Shown in pieces: positions 37,773 to 46,495 of a DNA stretch of 55,843 bases; position 1 is the first letter of the stretch; each line of letters begins with the position of its first letter. Origin of the DNA: Oscillospiraceae bacterium. GTDB lineage: Bacteria; Bacillota; Clostridia; Oscillospirales; Oscillospiraceae. Made by a program: the position numbers and the translations under genes. The stretch lies in NCBI GenBank assembly GCA_902778665.1, contig CACYYN010000012.1, positions 1 through 55,843 of the forward strand, in the 5' to 3' direction. The notes under the pieces were generated by a model. That model made no database searches, had not been told where the DNA came from, and saw only the letters and a list, made by a program, of their open reading frames with translations.

Positions 37773-38684
37773 ATAGGGTGAGTTATCCGCATTCCCGCTC
37801 TTGCCGTCAGAACCGGCCTCTTCAGCCGGGGCTGATGTGGGGGCAGGCAAAACGGATGCCGTTCCGGCAGCAGGCTGTTCATAAGTATCCCAGTTGCTGA
37901 GATCAATCCACAAGGCCGGGCGGTTTATGCCGCTTGCTCCCTTCCCGTCAGGGACAGCTCCCCCCGTGTTCATCGTGCCGTCAGTCTTGACGATCATCAC
38001 CATTTTCTGCTCCGAGCCCGGTGTACGCAGGAACCACCAGGGATAGCCGTTTTTCCCGGAGGACCCGCCTTTAGCCAGGGTATATGCTGTTGCCCGGCAC
38101 TGTGCCGTTTCCTCGGTCAGATACCGGCTGACCTCCGCCGCTGAAAGGAGAAAGACCTTATCTTCCGTCTCATTTCCGGCATCGGTCTGATATTCCGGGT
38201 TTTTATCTGCTGTGACTTTTGAAGTCAAAATTCTCCCCTGCTCGTCTCCGGTAAAGGCTGAATTGAAGAATTCCCCGTTCAGCCATGTTCTCAGGTCAGA
38301 TGTTTCCCATGTCACAGGTGTCTGGGATTTATAATACGTTTTGCAGTTCAGCCCGTACCGGCTGAGGAGAAGGGCTTTTTCTCCCTCCACATCCAGCACA
38401 GTCCATTCGATCCCTTCCGTTCCGTTGGAAGAATCATTGTCCTGCTCATACCGGCCGAAGGTCACCACATCGCCGACAGCCACCGCGTCACTGTTCACCT
38501 GTTCTTCTTCCGCCGGGCTTTGCTTCGGCAGCTCTTTCCCGCAGTTCGGGCAGAATGCGAAGCCTTTCTCGGTTGAATATTCATGCCCGCAGAAGGGGCA
38601 ATATTTATTCTCTGCAAAGGCTACGCCTGCCACCATTGCGGTCAGCATTACACTGCACAATAGAATCGCTATCACTTTTTTCAT
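37386..38684 (-). CDS. Secreted zinc ribbon-DUF6273 protein with extra C-terminal domain
   Basis: 432 residues. Signal peptide (MKKVIAILLCSVMLTAMVAG), zinc ribbon (CPFCGHEYSTEKGFAFCPNCG), DUF6273 (about 70-275, including WETSDLRTWLNGEFFNSAF and RPALWIDLSNW), a short linker, then about 125 residues (SENTFAGLHARMCINLDLNK to SEPINKK). That last domain is almost identical to the end of the PepSY-like protein at 43538. Paralog of the 262-residue protein. AAGGAG precedes the ATG. Confidence 0.85.
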   Translation of the reverse strand: MKKVIAILLCSVMLTAMVAGVAFAENKYCPFCGHEYSTEKGFAFCPNCGKELPKQSPAEEEQVNSDAVAVGDVVTFGRYEQDNDSSNGTEGIEWTVLDVEGEKALLLSRYGLNCKTYYKSQTPVTWETSDLRTWLNGEFFNSAFTGDEQGRILTSKVTADKNPEYQTDAGNETEDKVFLLSAAEVSRYLTEETAQCRATAYTLAKGGSSGKNGYPWWFLRTPGSEQKMVMIVKTDGTMNTGGAVPDGKGASGINRPALWIDLSNWDTYEQPAAGTASVLPAPTSAPAEEAGSDGKSGNADNSPYLIGTSENTFAGLHARMCINLDLNKNPIPTPEEEVDTYGTGDKVFATVLKDDSTSYEYVGYVRGVTGENKYIIWSWTGLHEDGSVINQTVYYMLDGKYLGNIQRDRTAGTSTSSSHCPYFVPSEPINKK

Positions 38685-38701
38685 TCTCTGTTTCTCCTTT
38701 T

Positions 38702-38743
38702 TTCACCGTTCATAGTCCTCACTCCATATGTGACCTTATAAGA
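38702..38743 (-). repeat. Vestigial leader of the SHOCT membrane gene
   Basis: The sequence before the 432-residue gene matches the leader and first codons of the gene at 32926 (CATAGTCCTCACTCCATAT shared with 33608-33626). It joins directly to the leader shared by the two DUF6273 genes, as if the membrane gene had been deleted from a duplicated gene pair. Confidence 0.6.
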
Positions 38744-38747
38744 TCCT

Positions 38748-39749
38748 TCACTTCTTTCCCTGTTCTGTTTGTTTTTCATCCCGTTTCTTTCTGACATAAG
38801 GCAGCCAGCAAAGTGCAACAATCAGAATTACGGCACTGATGATAACGGGCTCTTCCAGATGATATTGGAGATCTTCTCCCCAGATATGAGCATCTGCGAC
38901 CCAGAAAAGTGCAATCATAGCAATGAGCGGCAAATACCAGATAGCTTTCTTTCGCACAACCAGCATAATTGCTCCGCCAAGCCCGAGCACAGCCATAATT
39001 CCTCCAACAACGAAAAAATAAGAATCCTTGACATCAAAGCCTTCATAAAAGACAAGCACCGAAACAGCCGCAGTAAGCAGAATCAGGAAAAATGCAGGGA
39101 TCGGTTCATAAAATGCCTTTCTTATTTTCGGTGGTTCCGTGAGCTTGTCTTCAGGCTTCTGTCTGTGGCATTCCGCAAAAGCTGAGCGAATCCCTGCCAC
39201 CTCACTCGAATCATCCGGTGCACTCTTTAAGGATTCTTCCAGTGCCCAGTCTGTAATCAGTATGATGTCGGATGGGTCAAAGGAATCCGTCTTTGCAAGC
39301 GACAATCCATTGTCACTCAGCATATTCTTTCCGGCAAGCGTCAGATAAAAGAAGTCCCCTGCAGGAATGCTCCCCTGCTTTCTGTAACGGTCATAGGCTT
39401 CGTATGCAGCCCCGTTTTTTTGTGTCTTCCCGATTGTCTGTGCAATATTTCTGATCAGATTCCCGAGCAACGCAAATATCAAAAGTCCTCCGCCGACCCA
39501 GGAAAGTCGGAACACCCGGTTGATCAGCCCGGCAAGGAGTGAAATAACAATAACACCTGCTATAAAGCCAAGAATACTCTTCAGGATGCTTTTTCTTGCA
39601 TAGCGTACAAGGCATGCATCACAGCACACCGTTTCGACTGCGCCCAAAACCTCTGTTGTCTTCTTTTCCGCTCCGTTTTCTTTCCTGTCAAATAATACAA
39701 GGCAGGTTGTCGAGCCCGGCGCAGATCTCCCGCAATTGCATGATTTCAT
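38748..39749 (-). CDS. Split zinc-finger membrane protein (333 aa)
   Basis: N-terminal Cys residues (SCNCGRSAPGSTTC) and CCDAC near residue 43 form the split site. Hydrophobic helices lie at about 58-78, 80-98, 220-240, 248-268, 272-292 and 300-320, so it is a larger, probably six-helix member. The middle cytoplasmic region contains DPSDIILITDWALEESL. A tail fragment of a second copy lies at 31711. Confidence 0.72.
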   Translation of the reverse strand: MKSCNCGRSAPGSTTCLVLFDRKENGAEKKTTEVLGAVETVCCDACLVRYARKSILKSILGFIAGVIVISLLAGLINRVFRLSWVGGGLLIFALLGNLIRNIAQTIGKTQKNGAAYEAYDRYRKQGSIPAGDFFYLTLAGKNMLSDNGLSLAKTDSFDPSDIILITDWALEESLKSAPDDSSEVAGIRSAFAECHRQKPEDKLTEPPKIRKAFYEPIPAFFLILLTAAVSVLVFYEGFDVKDSYFFVVGGIMAVLGLGGAIMLVVRKKAIWYLPLIAMIALFWVADAHIWGEDLQYHLEEPVIISAVILIVALCWLPYVRKKRDEKQTEQGKK

Positions 39750-39795
39750 CTGACCTTATTTCTCCTTCTAAAGTATTGTCCTGCAGACCCTTTTC

Positions 39796-40734
39796 TCAAT
39801 TCTCTTCTCCTCCGATTAACTTCTGAAGGGCAGGCAAAATATCATTCTCCATGACATACTGCCGGGTTGATGTATGTTTGTGCTGGCTTGTATGGTACTC
39901 GAATGTACGCAGGATATTTCCTGTGACAGTATCACGTACAACTACCCTCGTGTCGATATCGTACTCCGTGCCGATCCGTTGCTGTCCGGTCTTCGTGTTG
40001 GTGGTGGTGACCCTGTGCGTAGCGGTGGACTTCTCAACAAACTGGACGACATAGTGCAGCTCTTGCGCACTCTGAGCCCACAGATTGCGCTGCGGAAGAG
40101 CAGAGAAAACGGCCATTGCTTCCTCTCCCTCGTTGAGTAGATTTGTATCCTCCCCGGATTTTGTCAGGATGACGCAGAAACCGTTTCCATTCACCGGCGT
40201 CAGATCGCTGTTGTGCAGTTCACAGCGTTCCAGAATCTCCTCTTCCGTCAGCTCCTGACGCAGGCGCTCCGTACGCCGTTCCAGCTCTTCATTCATAAAA
40301 TCCAGCATGCCTTCGTGCGGGTATCGCTCCAGCGTTCGAAGGTTCAGATCATCCTCGAAGGCTTGCCTGTAATATGGCTGCAGAATGGCATCCAGAATAT
40401 CGTGATAGAGCTTCTCCGTGGTGCCTGAACCCACATAGCCGTGACTTTCCTGATAGGAAATGCCCAGTCTGGGGGACTCGAGCATGGATGAAAGTGTTCG
40501 AAGTCTCATATTCTCAATATCTTTCAGTTTGTTTTTTCGGAGAGACTCATTCACGGACGCGCTGAGATTCTCATCGTAGGCATCAAACGCCGACTCGTCG
40601 ACGCCAAGCTCCCGGTATGCGTCTAACTGCTCCAGGGCTCCGATCCAGTCCCCCTCGGCACAGCTTGCCCCGATCTGGATGGCACAGCGCAGCGGGTTCT
40701 TGTCAAACGCTGCCGGCAGTGTTTCCGCAAGCAT
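39796..40734 (-). CDS. C-terminal part of a frameshifted lipoprotein
   Basis: 312 residues from the first ATG, but the frame is open farther upstream and overlaps the lipoprotein at 40623 in another frame. Predicted helical, TPR-like sequence (GDWIGALEQLDAYRELG) precedes a beta-rich end (THRVTTTNTKTGQQRIGTEY). Without a signal sequence of its own it is most simply the downstream half of one gene. Codon use is more G+C-rich than in neighbours. Confidence 0.6.
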   Translation of the reverse strand: MLAETLPAAFDKNPLRCAIQIGASCAEGDWIGALEQLDAYRELGVDESAFDAYDENLSASVNESLRKNKLKDIENMRLRTLSSMLESPRLGISYQESHGYVGSGTTEKLYHDILDAILQPYYRQAFEDDLNLRTLERYPHEGMLDFMNEELERRTERLRQELTEEEILERCELHNSDLTPVNGNGFCVILTKSGEDTNLLNEGEEAMAVFSALPQRNLWAQSAQELHYVVQFVEKSTATHRVTTTNTKTGQQRIGTEYDIDTRVVVRDTVTGNILRTFEYHTSQHKHTSTRQYVMENDILPALQKLIGGEEN

Positions 40735-41177
40735 CTCTGCATCAGATCGTGCCCTTCACGCATGAGCTGAGCAGCTTCATTGAGACGCTGCCAGTCGGCC
40801 ATATCCCGGAAGTTGCCGATCTGCTCTGCTCGCCTCGTCACTTTATCGTAGGAATACACGGTATACCAGATTTTGTCAGAATCCCCTCGTAAAAACTGAA
40901 GGGCCTCTTCATAGAAGAAGGCACGAGCCTCATCAGCCAGTGCGTCGGCATCCCGATAGCCCGGCATGGCCTCCATCCCCGAGAGGATCTCCCCGTATTT
41001 TTCATCGTAATAATTGTCATAATTATCTGAATAGACGGCTTTATCCCGGTATTTTTCAAGCTCACGAAGAAGCTTTCTGTACTCCCTTGCGTGCGTATCG
41101 CCGCAGCCTGAAAGCAACATCATACAAAATGCCGCCGTAAGGAGTGTCCACACAGCAAAGCGCCATTCTTTTTTCAC
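40623..41177 (-). CDS. Lipoprotein, N-terminal part of a frameshifted gene
   Basis: GTG start with AGAGGTG seven bases upstream. A lipoprotein signal ends in LLSGC. About 125 residues of helical sequence follow (AREYRKLLRELEKYRDKAV). After QLMREGHDLMQ the frame turns into Arg/Pro-rich nonsense (SRSGQAVPRGTGSEPWSS), while good coding sequence continues in the frame of the 39796 gene. A one-base frameshift near 40735-40760, real or from sequencing, would restore a ~450-residue lipoprotein. Confidence 0.6.
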   Translation of the reverse strand: MKKEWRFAVWTLLTAAFCMMLLSGCGDTHAREYRKLLRELEKYRDKAVYSDNYDNYYDEKYGEILSGMEAMPGYRDADALADEARAFFYEEALQFLRGDSDKIWYTVYSYDKVTRRAEQIGNFRDMADWQRLNEAAQLMREGHDLMQRCLRKHCRQRLTRTRCAVPSRSGQAVPRGTGSEPWSS

Positions 41178-41247
41178 TGGATATCACCTCTTCTCCCCAT
41201 TATTACGGAATCTTTTCTACCGGGCTCTCATCACGCCGCCTTGAAAT

Positions 41248-41475
41248 TCACATTCCACTCTTGATGTCATAGTCATACCAAATGGCCTCCATTCCGGTCA
41301 TCTGTGTGTGGATACTGTTGCGAAGGGCATCGTCCTTAATGAGACTCCGAGCTTCGCACTTTGCTTTGTAGCTGAAATCGTCCCCGCCAGATCGAGCGAT
41401 CCTCGCCAGCTCCTCGTCGGCGCCGAGCTCAGCCAATCGCTCCACGGCACAGAAGGGCGCGTCTGAACCCTTTGA
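41248..41475 (-). pseudogene. HEAT-repeat-like fragment
   Basis: An open frame without a convincing start (first ATG at 41445, frame open to about 41475). It reads CAVERLAELGADEELARIAR and KCEARSLIKDDALRNSI, resembling one or two HEAT-type repeats. Probably the C-terminal end of a deleted gene. Confidence 0.45.
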
Positions 41476-41510
41476 TCGTCATATTATGGCCTGAATCGTT
41501 TCATTCTCCA

Positions 41511-42323
41511 TCAGGGTAATTCTGCACTTTTCTCGCCGGTATAGCTGTCAGTATAGGCAGGCTGTTCAATAGTACGGTCAGGGTTGAATAGTCCTACGAA
41601 AACACTGCCGCCACTGAATGTTTTTGCCGTGTCATTGAAGTGGAATGTTGATAACTGCATTCCCATGCTCAATCCTTCGGTTCCGTCATTTCGGACTACC
41701 TTGTAAAACTTGACGAGCCCTCCCTGAAACGCGACCTGAGTTGTCACAGTAAAGATGGAATTGTCATAAAAGGAAAAAGCATAATTGGGGTTGGCCTGCC
41801 AATACAGATCGTTCAGATTCAGTGTCATCTGGCATGGGTTTTCTTCCGGGAGTTCCTCTGCTTTCAGAACAGCAAAAATGGTGCCCTGTACAACGTCATT
41901 ATTCGCATTGAGTTTGATTCTCAAAGAGTAATCCTTCTGTTCTTCCCCGCGTGCCAATGTAAAGGATATGTTATTCCCGTCCACGGTCAGGTCAGCAATA
42001 TAGGTTCCCTGCTGATAAAGTCGGGCAGCTTTATAAAGATCGCTGCATTCGTTAAAATTCTTAAATGGGGTAAGCAGTTCGACTGCTCTGTCATAGTCAT
42101 TCTCATCCATTGCGATTTCCGCTGCTGTGCTTACGTCTTCCCGAAGCTGTTTCATCAAAGTGATATTATCCAGTTCCTGGTATATTTTATAGGCCTCTTC
42201 ATACTGTCCAGCAGCAGCAAGTTCAGCTGCCTGCTGTTCTTTTTTGCGGCTGCCGCAGCCTGTAAGCATCAGAAGAACTGTTGAAGCACAAAGCAGAATG
42301 ACCAGCATCTTTTTTGTTTTCAT
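41511..42323 (-). CDS. Lipoprotein with TPR-like region
   Basis: 270 residues. A signal ending in LMLTGC (lipobox), then TPR-like helices (AAAGQYEEAYKIYQELDN; DYDRAVELLTPFKNFNECSDLYKAA), then about 150 residues of beta-rich sequence. The start at 42323 (MKTKKM) is preferred over 42344. A surface-anchored protein of unknown function. Confidence 0.75.
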   Translation of the reverse strand: MKTKKMLVILLCASTVLLMLTGCGSRKKEQQAAELAAAGQYEEAYKIYQELDNITLMKQLREDVSTAAEIAMDENDYDRAVELLTPFKNFNECSDLYKAARLYQQGTYIADLTVDGNNISFTLARGEEQKDYSLRIKLNANNDVVQGTIFAVLKAEELPEENPCQMTLNLNDLYWQANPNYAFSFYDNSIFTVTTQVAFQGGLVKFYKVVRNDGTEGLSMGMQLSTFHFNDTAKTFSGGSVFVGLFNPDRTIEQPAYTDSYTGEKSAELP

Positions 42324-42389
42324 TTTTCTGTCTTCCTTTCCCAAAATTCTTATTGTGAAGGACAGCTCTCAAGAATTCCGAGCAAAGAA

Positions 42390-42911
42390 TTACGGATACA
42401 CCGGCAGCTTCCCGCTGATTACAGCTATAAGGGCCAGCACAATACCTGCACATGCCAGAACATACAGCGCTGCCATCGGGATCCGGCTGTTTTTGCCTTT
42501 GAGTGTAAGGCATGTCTTCACATTTTCATCCCATTCCTGTGAGAATTTCTTACTGCCGACCAGTGCCCAGATATTTGAAATAACAGTTAATACGCTGCAC
42601 CCCGCCATCGGGATATAGGAATCACTCTGCAGATTGATGCATTGCAGGATGAACGGAATGATCGTTGCAGCAATTCCGTATCCGCATGCAGTAATGCCGA
42701 TCGATCGTTTCCCCTTTATGAGAAACATGCAGTTAAAAATGACGCACCCGATAAACAGCAGTGCCATAATAATCCCGAGAGGAATCTGCCCTGCTCTTTG
42801 AAGCAGGGTGAAACTCATCCCCACTCCGAGGAGTCCCGCTACAACAGAAATCCAAAACCAGAATTTATTTACGGCAGTTACATATCTGCCTTCACGAATA
42901 AAGAAAAACAT
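42390..42911 (-). CDS. Multi-helix membrane protein
   Basis: 173 residues with about five hydrophobic helices and no recognised domain. GAGGA precedes the ATG by about 9 bases. Located just after the duplicated segment in transcription order. Confidence 0.65.
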   Translation of the reverse strand: MFFFIREGRYVTAVNKFWFWISVVAGLLGVGMSFTLLQRAGQIPLGIIMALLFIGCVIFNCMFLIKGKRSIGITACGYGIAATIIPFILQCINLQSDSYIPMAGCSVLTVISNIWALVGSKKFSQEWDENVKTCLTLKGKNSRIPMAALYVLACAGIVLALIAVISGKLPVYP

Positions 42912-42923
42912 CGTATTGCTTCC

Positions 42924-43382
42924 TCACTTTCCCGTTACATTTTTTTCGGTGGTAAATGCTTTCTTTTGCATAATGGCCACCGCAATTGCAACAACAGCTA
43001 AAACCACATTGACAATGATCCCTGCGTTAAACGGTGAGCGCTCCAGATCGAGAGAGATCTCTGTCATCAGTGCAACAGTAATCAGATGGACAATTGCTGC
43101 CGCAATGCCCTTTTTCCCGATCTTTTCAGTTTTCCCAAATGGCAGTACGCACCATACAGCCAGCAGAGCAATGTTTGCCAGCAGAAGCAACGCAAATATT
43201 TTCCATATCGGTTCACTGCTATAAAACCCGCTGGTCGCGCGTTTTATGAGGAAAACTGCCGGACTTACAAAATGGGCATATCCTCCAAACTCACTTTCGC
43301 GCACCATGATAGATGGCACAAATATCGACGCGATGCATAAAACGGCAATAACTCCGCAAACCAGATTGATCTTTCTCTTCAT
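42924..43382 (-). CDS. Four-helix membrane protein, duplicate copy B
   Basis: 152 residues, beginning MKRKINLVCGVIAVLC, near-identical to 36773-37231. The start matches that of copy A; the frame extends to 43427 in this copy only because of differences in the leader. Confidence 0.75.
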   Translation of the reverse strand: MKRKINLVCGVIAVLCIASIFVPSIMVRESEFGGYAHFVSPAVFLIKRATSGFYSSEPIWKIFALLLLANIALLAVWCVLPFGKTEKIGKKGIAAAIVHLITVALMTEISLDLERSPFNAGIIVNVVLAVVAIAVAIMQKKAFTTEKNVTGK

Positions 43383-43447
43383 TTGAAATTCCCCCTCATC
43401 TGTGAAACTGTCACTTCTTCCCTTCATGGTATTATTTGTTTTAGTTA

Positions 43448-43495
43448 CCCCTGCCGGGGTGATTCAGGGCATTCATCCCTTGTCCCCGGCAGGGG
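43448..43495 (-). terminator. 12-bp-stem hairpin after the PepSY-like gene
   Basis: CCCCTGCCGGGG (43448-43459) and its exact complement (43484-43495). In copy A of the duplication the matching arm is decayed (CACCTTCCGGGT), so pairing is lost there. No T-run follows; it may be a weak terminator or an mRNA-stabilising structure. Confidence 0.4.
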
Positions 43496-43537
43496 ATCTT
43501 TCTTCATGTCATCTGCACCTGCAGCGTGCTTATGGTT

Positions 43538-44419
43538 TTACTTTTTATTGATCGGCTCACTGGGCACGAAGTACGGGCAGCGGCTGGAGGAGGTGGATGT
43601 GCCTGCTGTCCGGTCTCTCTGGATGTTGCCGAGGTACTTGCCGTCCAGCATGTAATACACTGTCTGGTTGATGACGCTGCCGTCCTCATGCAGTCCTGTC
43701 CAGCTCCAGATGATGTATTTGTTCTCTCCGGTCACACCCCGAACATAACCCACGTACTCATAGCTTGTGCTGTCGTCTTTCAGCACGGTGGCAAACACTT
43801 TGTCCCCTGTTCCGTAGGTGTCCACTTCCTCCTCAGGAGTCGGGATTGGGTTTTTGTTCAGGTCAAGGTTGATGCACATTCTCGCATGCAGCCCCGCAAA
43901 GGTATTCTCACTGGTGCCGATCAGGTAGTAGGACTCCTCTTCTTTCACTTCTGCATCATTGGACGTCACTTCCCCTGTCACCGTGTTATAGGTCATGTCA
44001 TAGGCTTTTCCCTTCCAGTCAAAGGTCACGTTTACGGTCAGCTCGCCGTTAACGGTCTTTGTGCTGAGCTTGATGTTTTCCGCTCCGCCGTTATATCCTT
44101 CCAGAGCATTGAAGCAGGCGTCGATGGCATCCGAAGCCGGGTCTGACGGTTTCTCATCGATTTCCGGTTCCTCTTTTTCCAAGATCTCCCCTGTTGAGCC
44201 ATCCACCAGATATCTGAAGTCACCGTATTTGGACCCGAATGTTACGCTCCAGTTCCCACCGGATTTTTGGGAAACCTTAATATCCTCCGCCAGCATAATG
44301 TCAATCGGGCATTCGTCAAAAGCCCGGTCGATTGCCTCGTCCGGGGCAATGGCCTCTGCGATAGCGGCTGCTGGCAGCAGCATGCAGACCACAAGAATCA
44401 CAGCAAACAGTTTTTTCAT
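43538..44419 (-). CDS. Secreted PepSY-like protein with shared C-terminal domain
   Basis: 293 residues. Signal peptide (MKKLFAVILVVCMLLPAAA, AIA cleavage). Two PepSY-like repeats follow at about 24-85 (APDEAIDRAFDE... FRYLVDGSTGEIL) and 92-160 (ASDAIDACFNALEG... DMTYNTVTGEV). The C-terminal ~125 residues are nearly identical to those of the 432-residue DUF6273 protein. PepSY domains inhibit peptidases in some proteins. No zinc ribbon here, unlike its siblings. Confidence 0.8.
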   Translation of the reverse strand: MKKLFAVILVVCMLLPAAAIAEAIAPDEAIDRAFDECPIDIMLAEDIKVSQKSGGNWSVTFGSKYGDFRYLVDGSTGEILEKEEPEIDEKPSDPASDAIDACFNALEGYNGGAENIKLSTKTVNGELTVNVTFDWKGKAYDMTYNTVTGEVTSNDAEVKEEESYYLIGTSENTFAGLHARMCINLDLNKNPIPTPEEEVDTYGTGDKVFATVLKDDSTSYEYVGYVRGVTGENKYIIWSWTGLHEDGSVINQTVYYMLDGKYLGNIQRDRTAGTSTSSSRCPYFVPSEPINKK

Positions 44420-44534
44420 GGTTCATATTCCTCTTTTCTTTTGTTTTATAATGCCGGATTGCTCCGGGTCATTCCTGTCAAAATCCGTTAATGTCTCTTT
44501 CGCACTTTCCCTTTTGGTGCAGCTCTATGCATCA

Positions 44535-45272
44535 TCAGAGTCCGTTGGTGTTGTAGTTACCGTCTGCAGGCAGGCCGTTCAGCATAGTGTCATAGCTGAA
44601 GTAAATAAGCCGGGAGTCTTCATAGTAATAGCCTTCCAGAATAGCGGCGATGGTATCCTCCGGCAGATTCCAGACTGTGATCCGTCTGGTTTCCTCCTCA
44701 TAATAATACTGATCTGCTATATCCATCACGTTTCTGACTTTATCGGCTTCCTCTCTGGTCGCCTCATGTCCTTCTCCGTATTTTGCTGTCAAAGCATTCG
44801 CGAGGTAAGTGTTCGCCTCAAGAAACTGCAGGTCACTGTCGTTATATTCAATGTGATACGTGATAAGGAAAAGCTTGTCTCTGCTGAAAAGATAATTCAT
44901 ATAGACAGGGAAGCCGCAAATCTTTTTTCCTTCCTCTGTGTCATAAAAGAGGTTCGTAATCTCGTAAGTCTCATCCGTGTAATAATCTCTGGTTTCGTCC
45001 TCTCCGTCCTTCAAATGCTCTTCCCTGTTTTCCACCTCGTAGCCGCTCATGCCCCAGCGGATTCCGTTGCGGATGGCAAACGTTCCTGCCGGTGCCTCGG
45101 GGAAGATTTCATCCTTCTCCTCCTCGGGTTTCGCAGCCCCGCAATAGGGGCAGAAGTTTCCGGTGCTTTCCTGTCCGCAGTTCTCACAGGTCCATGTTTC
45201 TTCATCTGCAAAGCACACACTCATGCCTGTCAGCAGTGCGGTGCACAAAAGAAATGCGATCAGTTTTTTCAT
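44535..45272 (-). CDS. Secreted zinc-ribbon protein (245 aa)
   Basis: Start at 45272 (AAGGAG 9 bases upstream). Signal peptide, then a zinc ribbon of the form CENCGQESTGNFCPYCG, an acidic linker and a ~170-residue alpha/beta domain (FAIRNGIRWGMSGYEVENRE, ANALTAKYGEGHEATREEADK) resembling helix-grip-type exported domains. Function unknown. Confidence 0.78.
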   Translation of the reverse strand: MKKLIAFLLCTALLTGMSVCFADEETWTCENCGQESTGNFCPYCGAAKPEEEKDEIFPEAPAGTFAIRNGIRWGMSGYEVENREEHLKDGEDETRDYYTDETYEITNLFYDTEEGKKICGFPVYMNYLFSRDKLFLITYHIEYNDSDLQFLEANTYLANALTAKYGEGHEATREEADKVRNVMDIADQYYYEEETRRITVWNLPEDTIAAILEGYYYEDSRLIYFSYDTMLNGLPADGNYNTNGL

Positions 45273-45308
45273 GGCTTTGTTCTCCTTTTTCATTTTTATA
45301 TTTCCGCT

Positions 45309-46439
45309 CTAGAAGTCTTCATAGTCATCGTACATGCTGCCCACGTTGGATGCATCCGGCGAGGCGTTCTGCATATTGATTGTAATGGTGTAGGAGTATC
45401 CCGCCTGCAGGTCCACCTCTGTCGTTCCGTAATCGTCAAAGGTCATCACCTCATAGTCGCCGTAGTAGCCGAAGGAGTCCTCCTGTCCGTACCAGTCTCT
45501 TCCCGTTCCGTCTTTGATCACGTAGGTCCCGCCCGGCAGCCAGGTGGATGCACTCCCTGTGCCGCCGATGAACAGCATGGCAGCGAGATTTCCGTTTTTC
45601 TGATATATCTTCACATGCATGGCCACATCGGGCTCGCCGTTCACTTTGATCGTCAACTGGGTTCCCGCTCCGAGGCTGTTGTCCTTCCAGAGCTGCCCGG
45701 TAGAGGGCCACGGCTGCACACACTTTTCAGCCCGTTCTTCCGCATCTCCCCAATAACAGGATTCAAACTGTTCCCGGGCTTTGTAGTAATTCCCCTTCAG
45801 GTAATCCGCACATGCCATCATATAGCTGCACTCGTCGTAATCAACGGGCTCACCGGGCAGACTGCAGATTTTATCCGTTACGCTGTATTCGTCCTCTTCC
45901 ATCTCCCTGAGCACCAGCAGCCGGAGGAGAAGGGCTTCATAGGCCGCTTTGTCAACCTTGTCTGTGCGCTCCATCCCGAAGGCATCCTGAACTGCGTGGA
46001 GGGCGTCAAATGTTTTTCCGCCTGCCTGGCCGTCAGCAGAGAGCTTCTGACCGAAGTCAATCAGCGTCTGCTGCACACCCTTGGCAGTCGCGCCCCATGC
46101 ACCCATAGCGACCGTTTCTCCTCCGCGAAGCGCGTCGTAGGTTTCTCGGTAGACAGAATTGCCCAGCTCAGTGAGCACATACTCCGTCAGACTGGATTCG
46201 GTTTCATCCTGTACTGGGCTGTCCTCTTCTGCATCAGTCGTTTCCGTCATCAGAGGAATCGTATAAGTGTAGTCTTCTGCTGTAAGGGGCTCACCGCAAT
46301 TTGGGCAGAAGGCATAGCCTTTATCTTCGGGATATTCCTCCCCGCAGTTTGTGCACACTCTGCTTTCCGCCCATGCAATCTCTGTTGTCATCCCCAGCAT
46401 CATTGTTGCACATAGAATGATTACAATCAGTTTTTTCAT
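45309..46439 (-). CDS. Secreted zinc ribbon-peptidoglycan-binding-like protein
   Basis: 376 residues. Signal peptide (MKKLIVIILCATMMLGMTTE), zinc ribbon (CTNCGEEYPEDKGYAFCPNCG), a PG_binding_1-like helical repeat at about 113-155 (GATAKGVQQTLIDFGQKL), a helical middle region, and a beta-rich C-terminus (GTQLTIKVNGEPDVAMHVKI) ending in a jelly-roll-like sequence. Probably cell-wall associated. AAAGGAAAAG precedes the ATG. Confidence 0.78.
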   Translation of the reverse strand: MKKLIVIILCATMMLGMTTEIAWAESRVCTNCGEEYPEDKGYAFCPNCGEPLTAEDYTYTIPLMTETTDAEEDSPVQDETESSLTEYVLTELGNSVYRETYDALRGGETVAMGAWGATAKGVQQTLIDFGQKLSADGQAGGKTFDALHAVQDAFGMERTDKVDKAAYEALLLRLLVLREMEEDEYSVTDKICSLPGEPVDYDECSYMMACADYLKGNYYKAREQFESCYWGDAEERAEKCVQPWPSTGQLWKDNSLGAGTQLTIKVNGEPDVAMHVKIYQKNGNLAAMLFIGGTGSASTWLPGGTYVIKDGTGRDWYGQEDSFGYYGDYEVMTFDDYGTTEVDLQAGYSYTITINMQNASPDASNVGSMYDDYEDF

Positions 46440-46495
46440 ATTCTTTTCCTTTCTTTCATTAATCTGGTACAGTCACTTATCAATATCTGGAATTA

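Larger units (their letters stand above)
42923..43924. repeat. 1-kb segmental duplication, copy B
   Basis: Partner of 36772-37772. It carries the second four-helix gene, the intergenic region and the last ~125 codons of the PepSY-like secreted gene. Confidence 0.85.

Noticed and set aside
44061-46415. 784-codon plus-strand open frame across four minus-strand genes
   Set aside because: It is antisense to genes with signal peptides, ribosome sites and domain motifs. Its translation has no domain pattern and no ribosome site.
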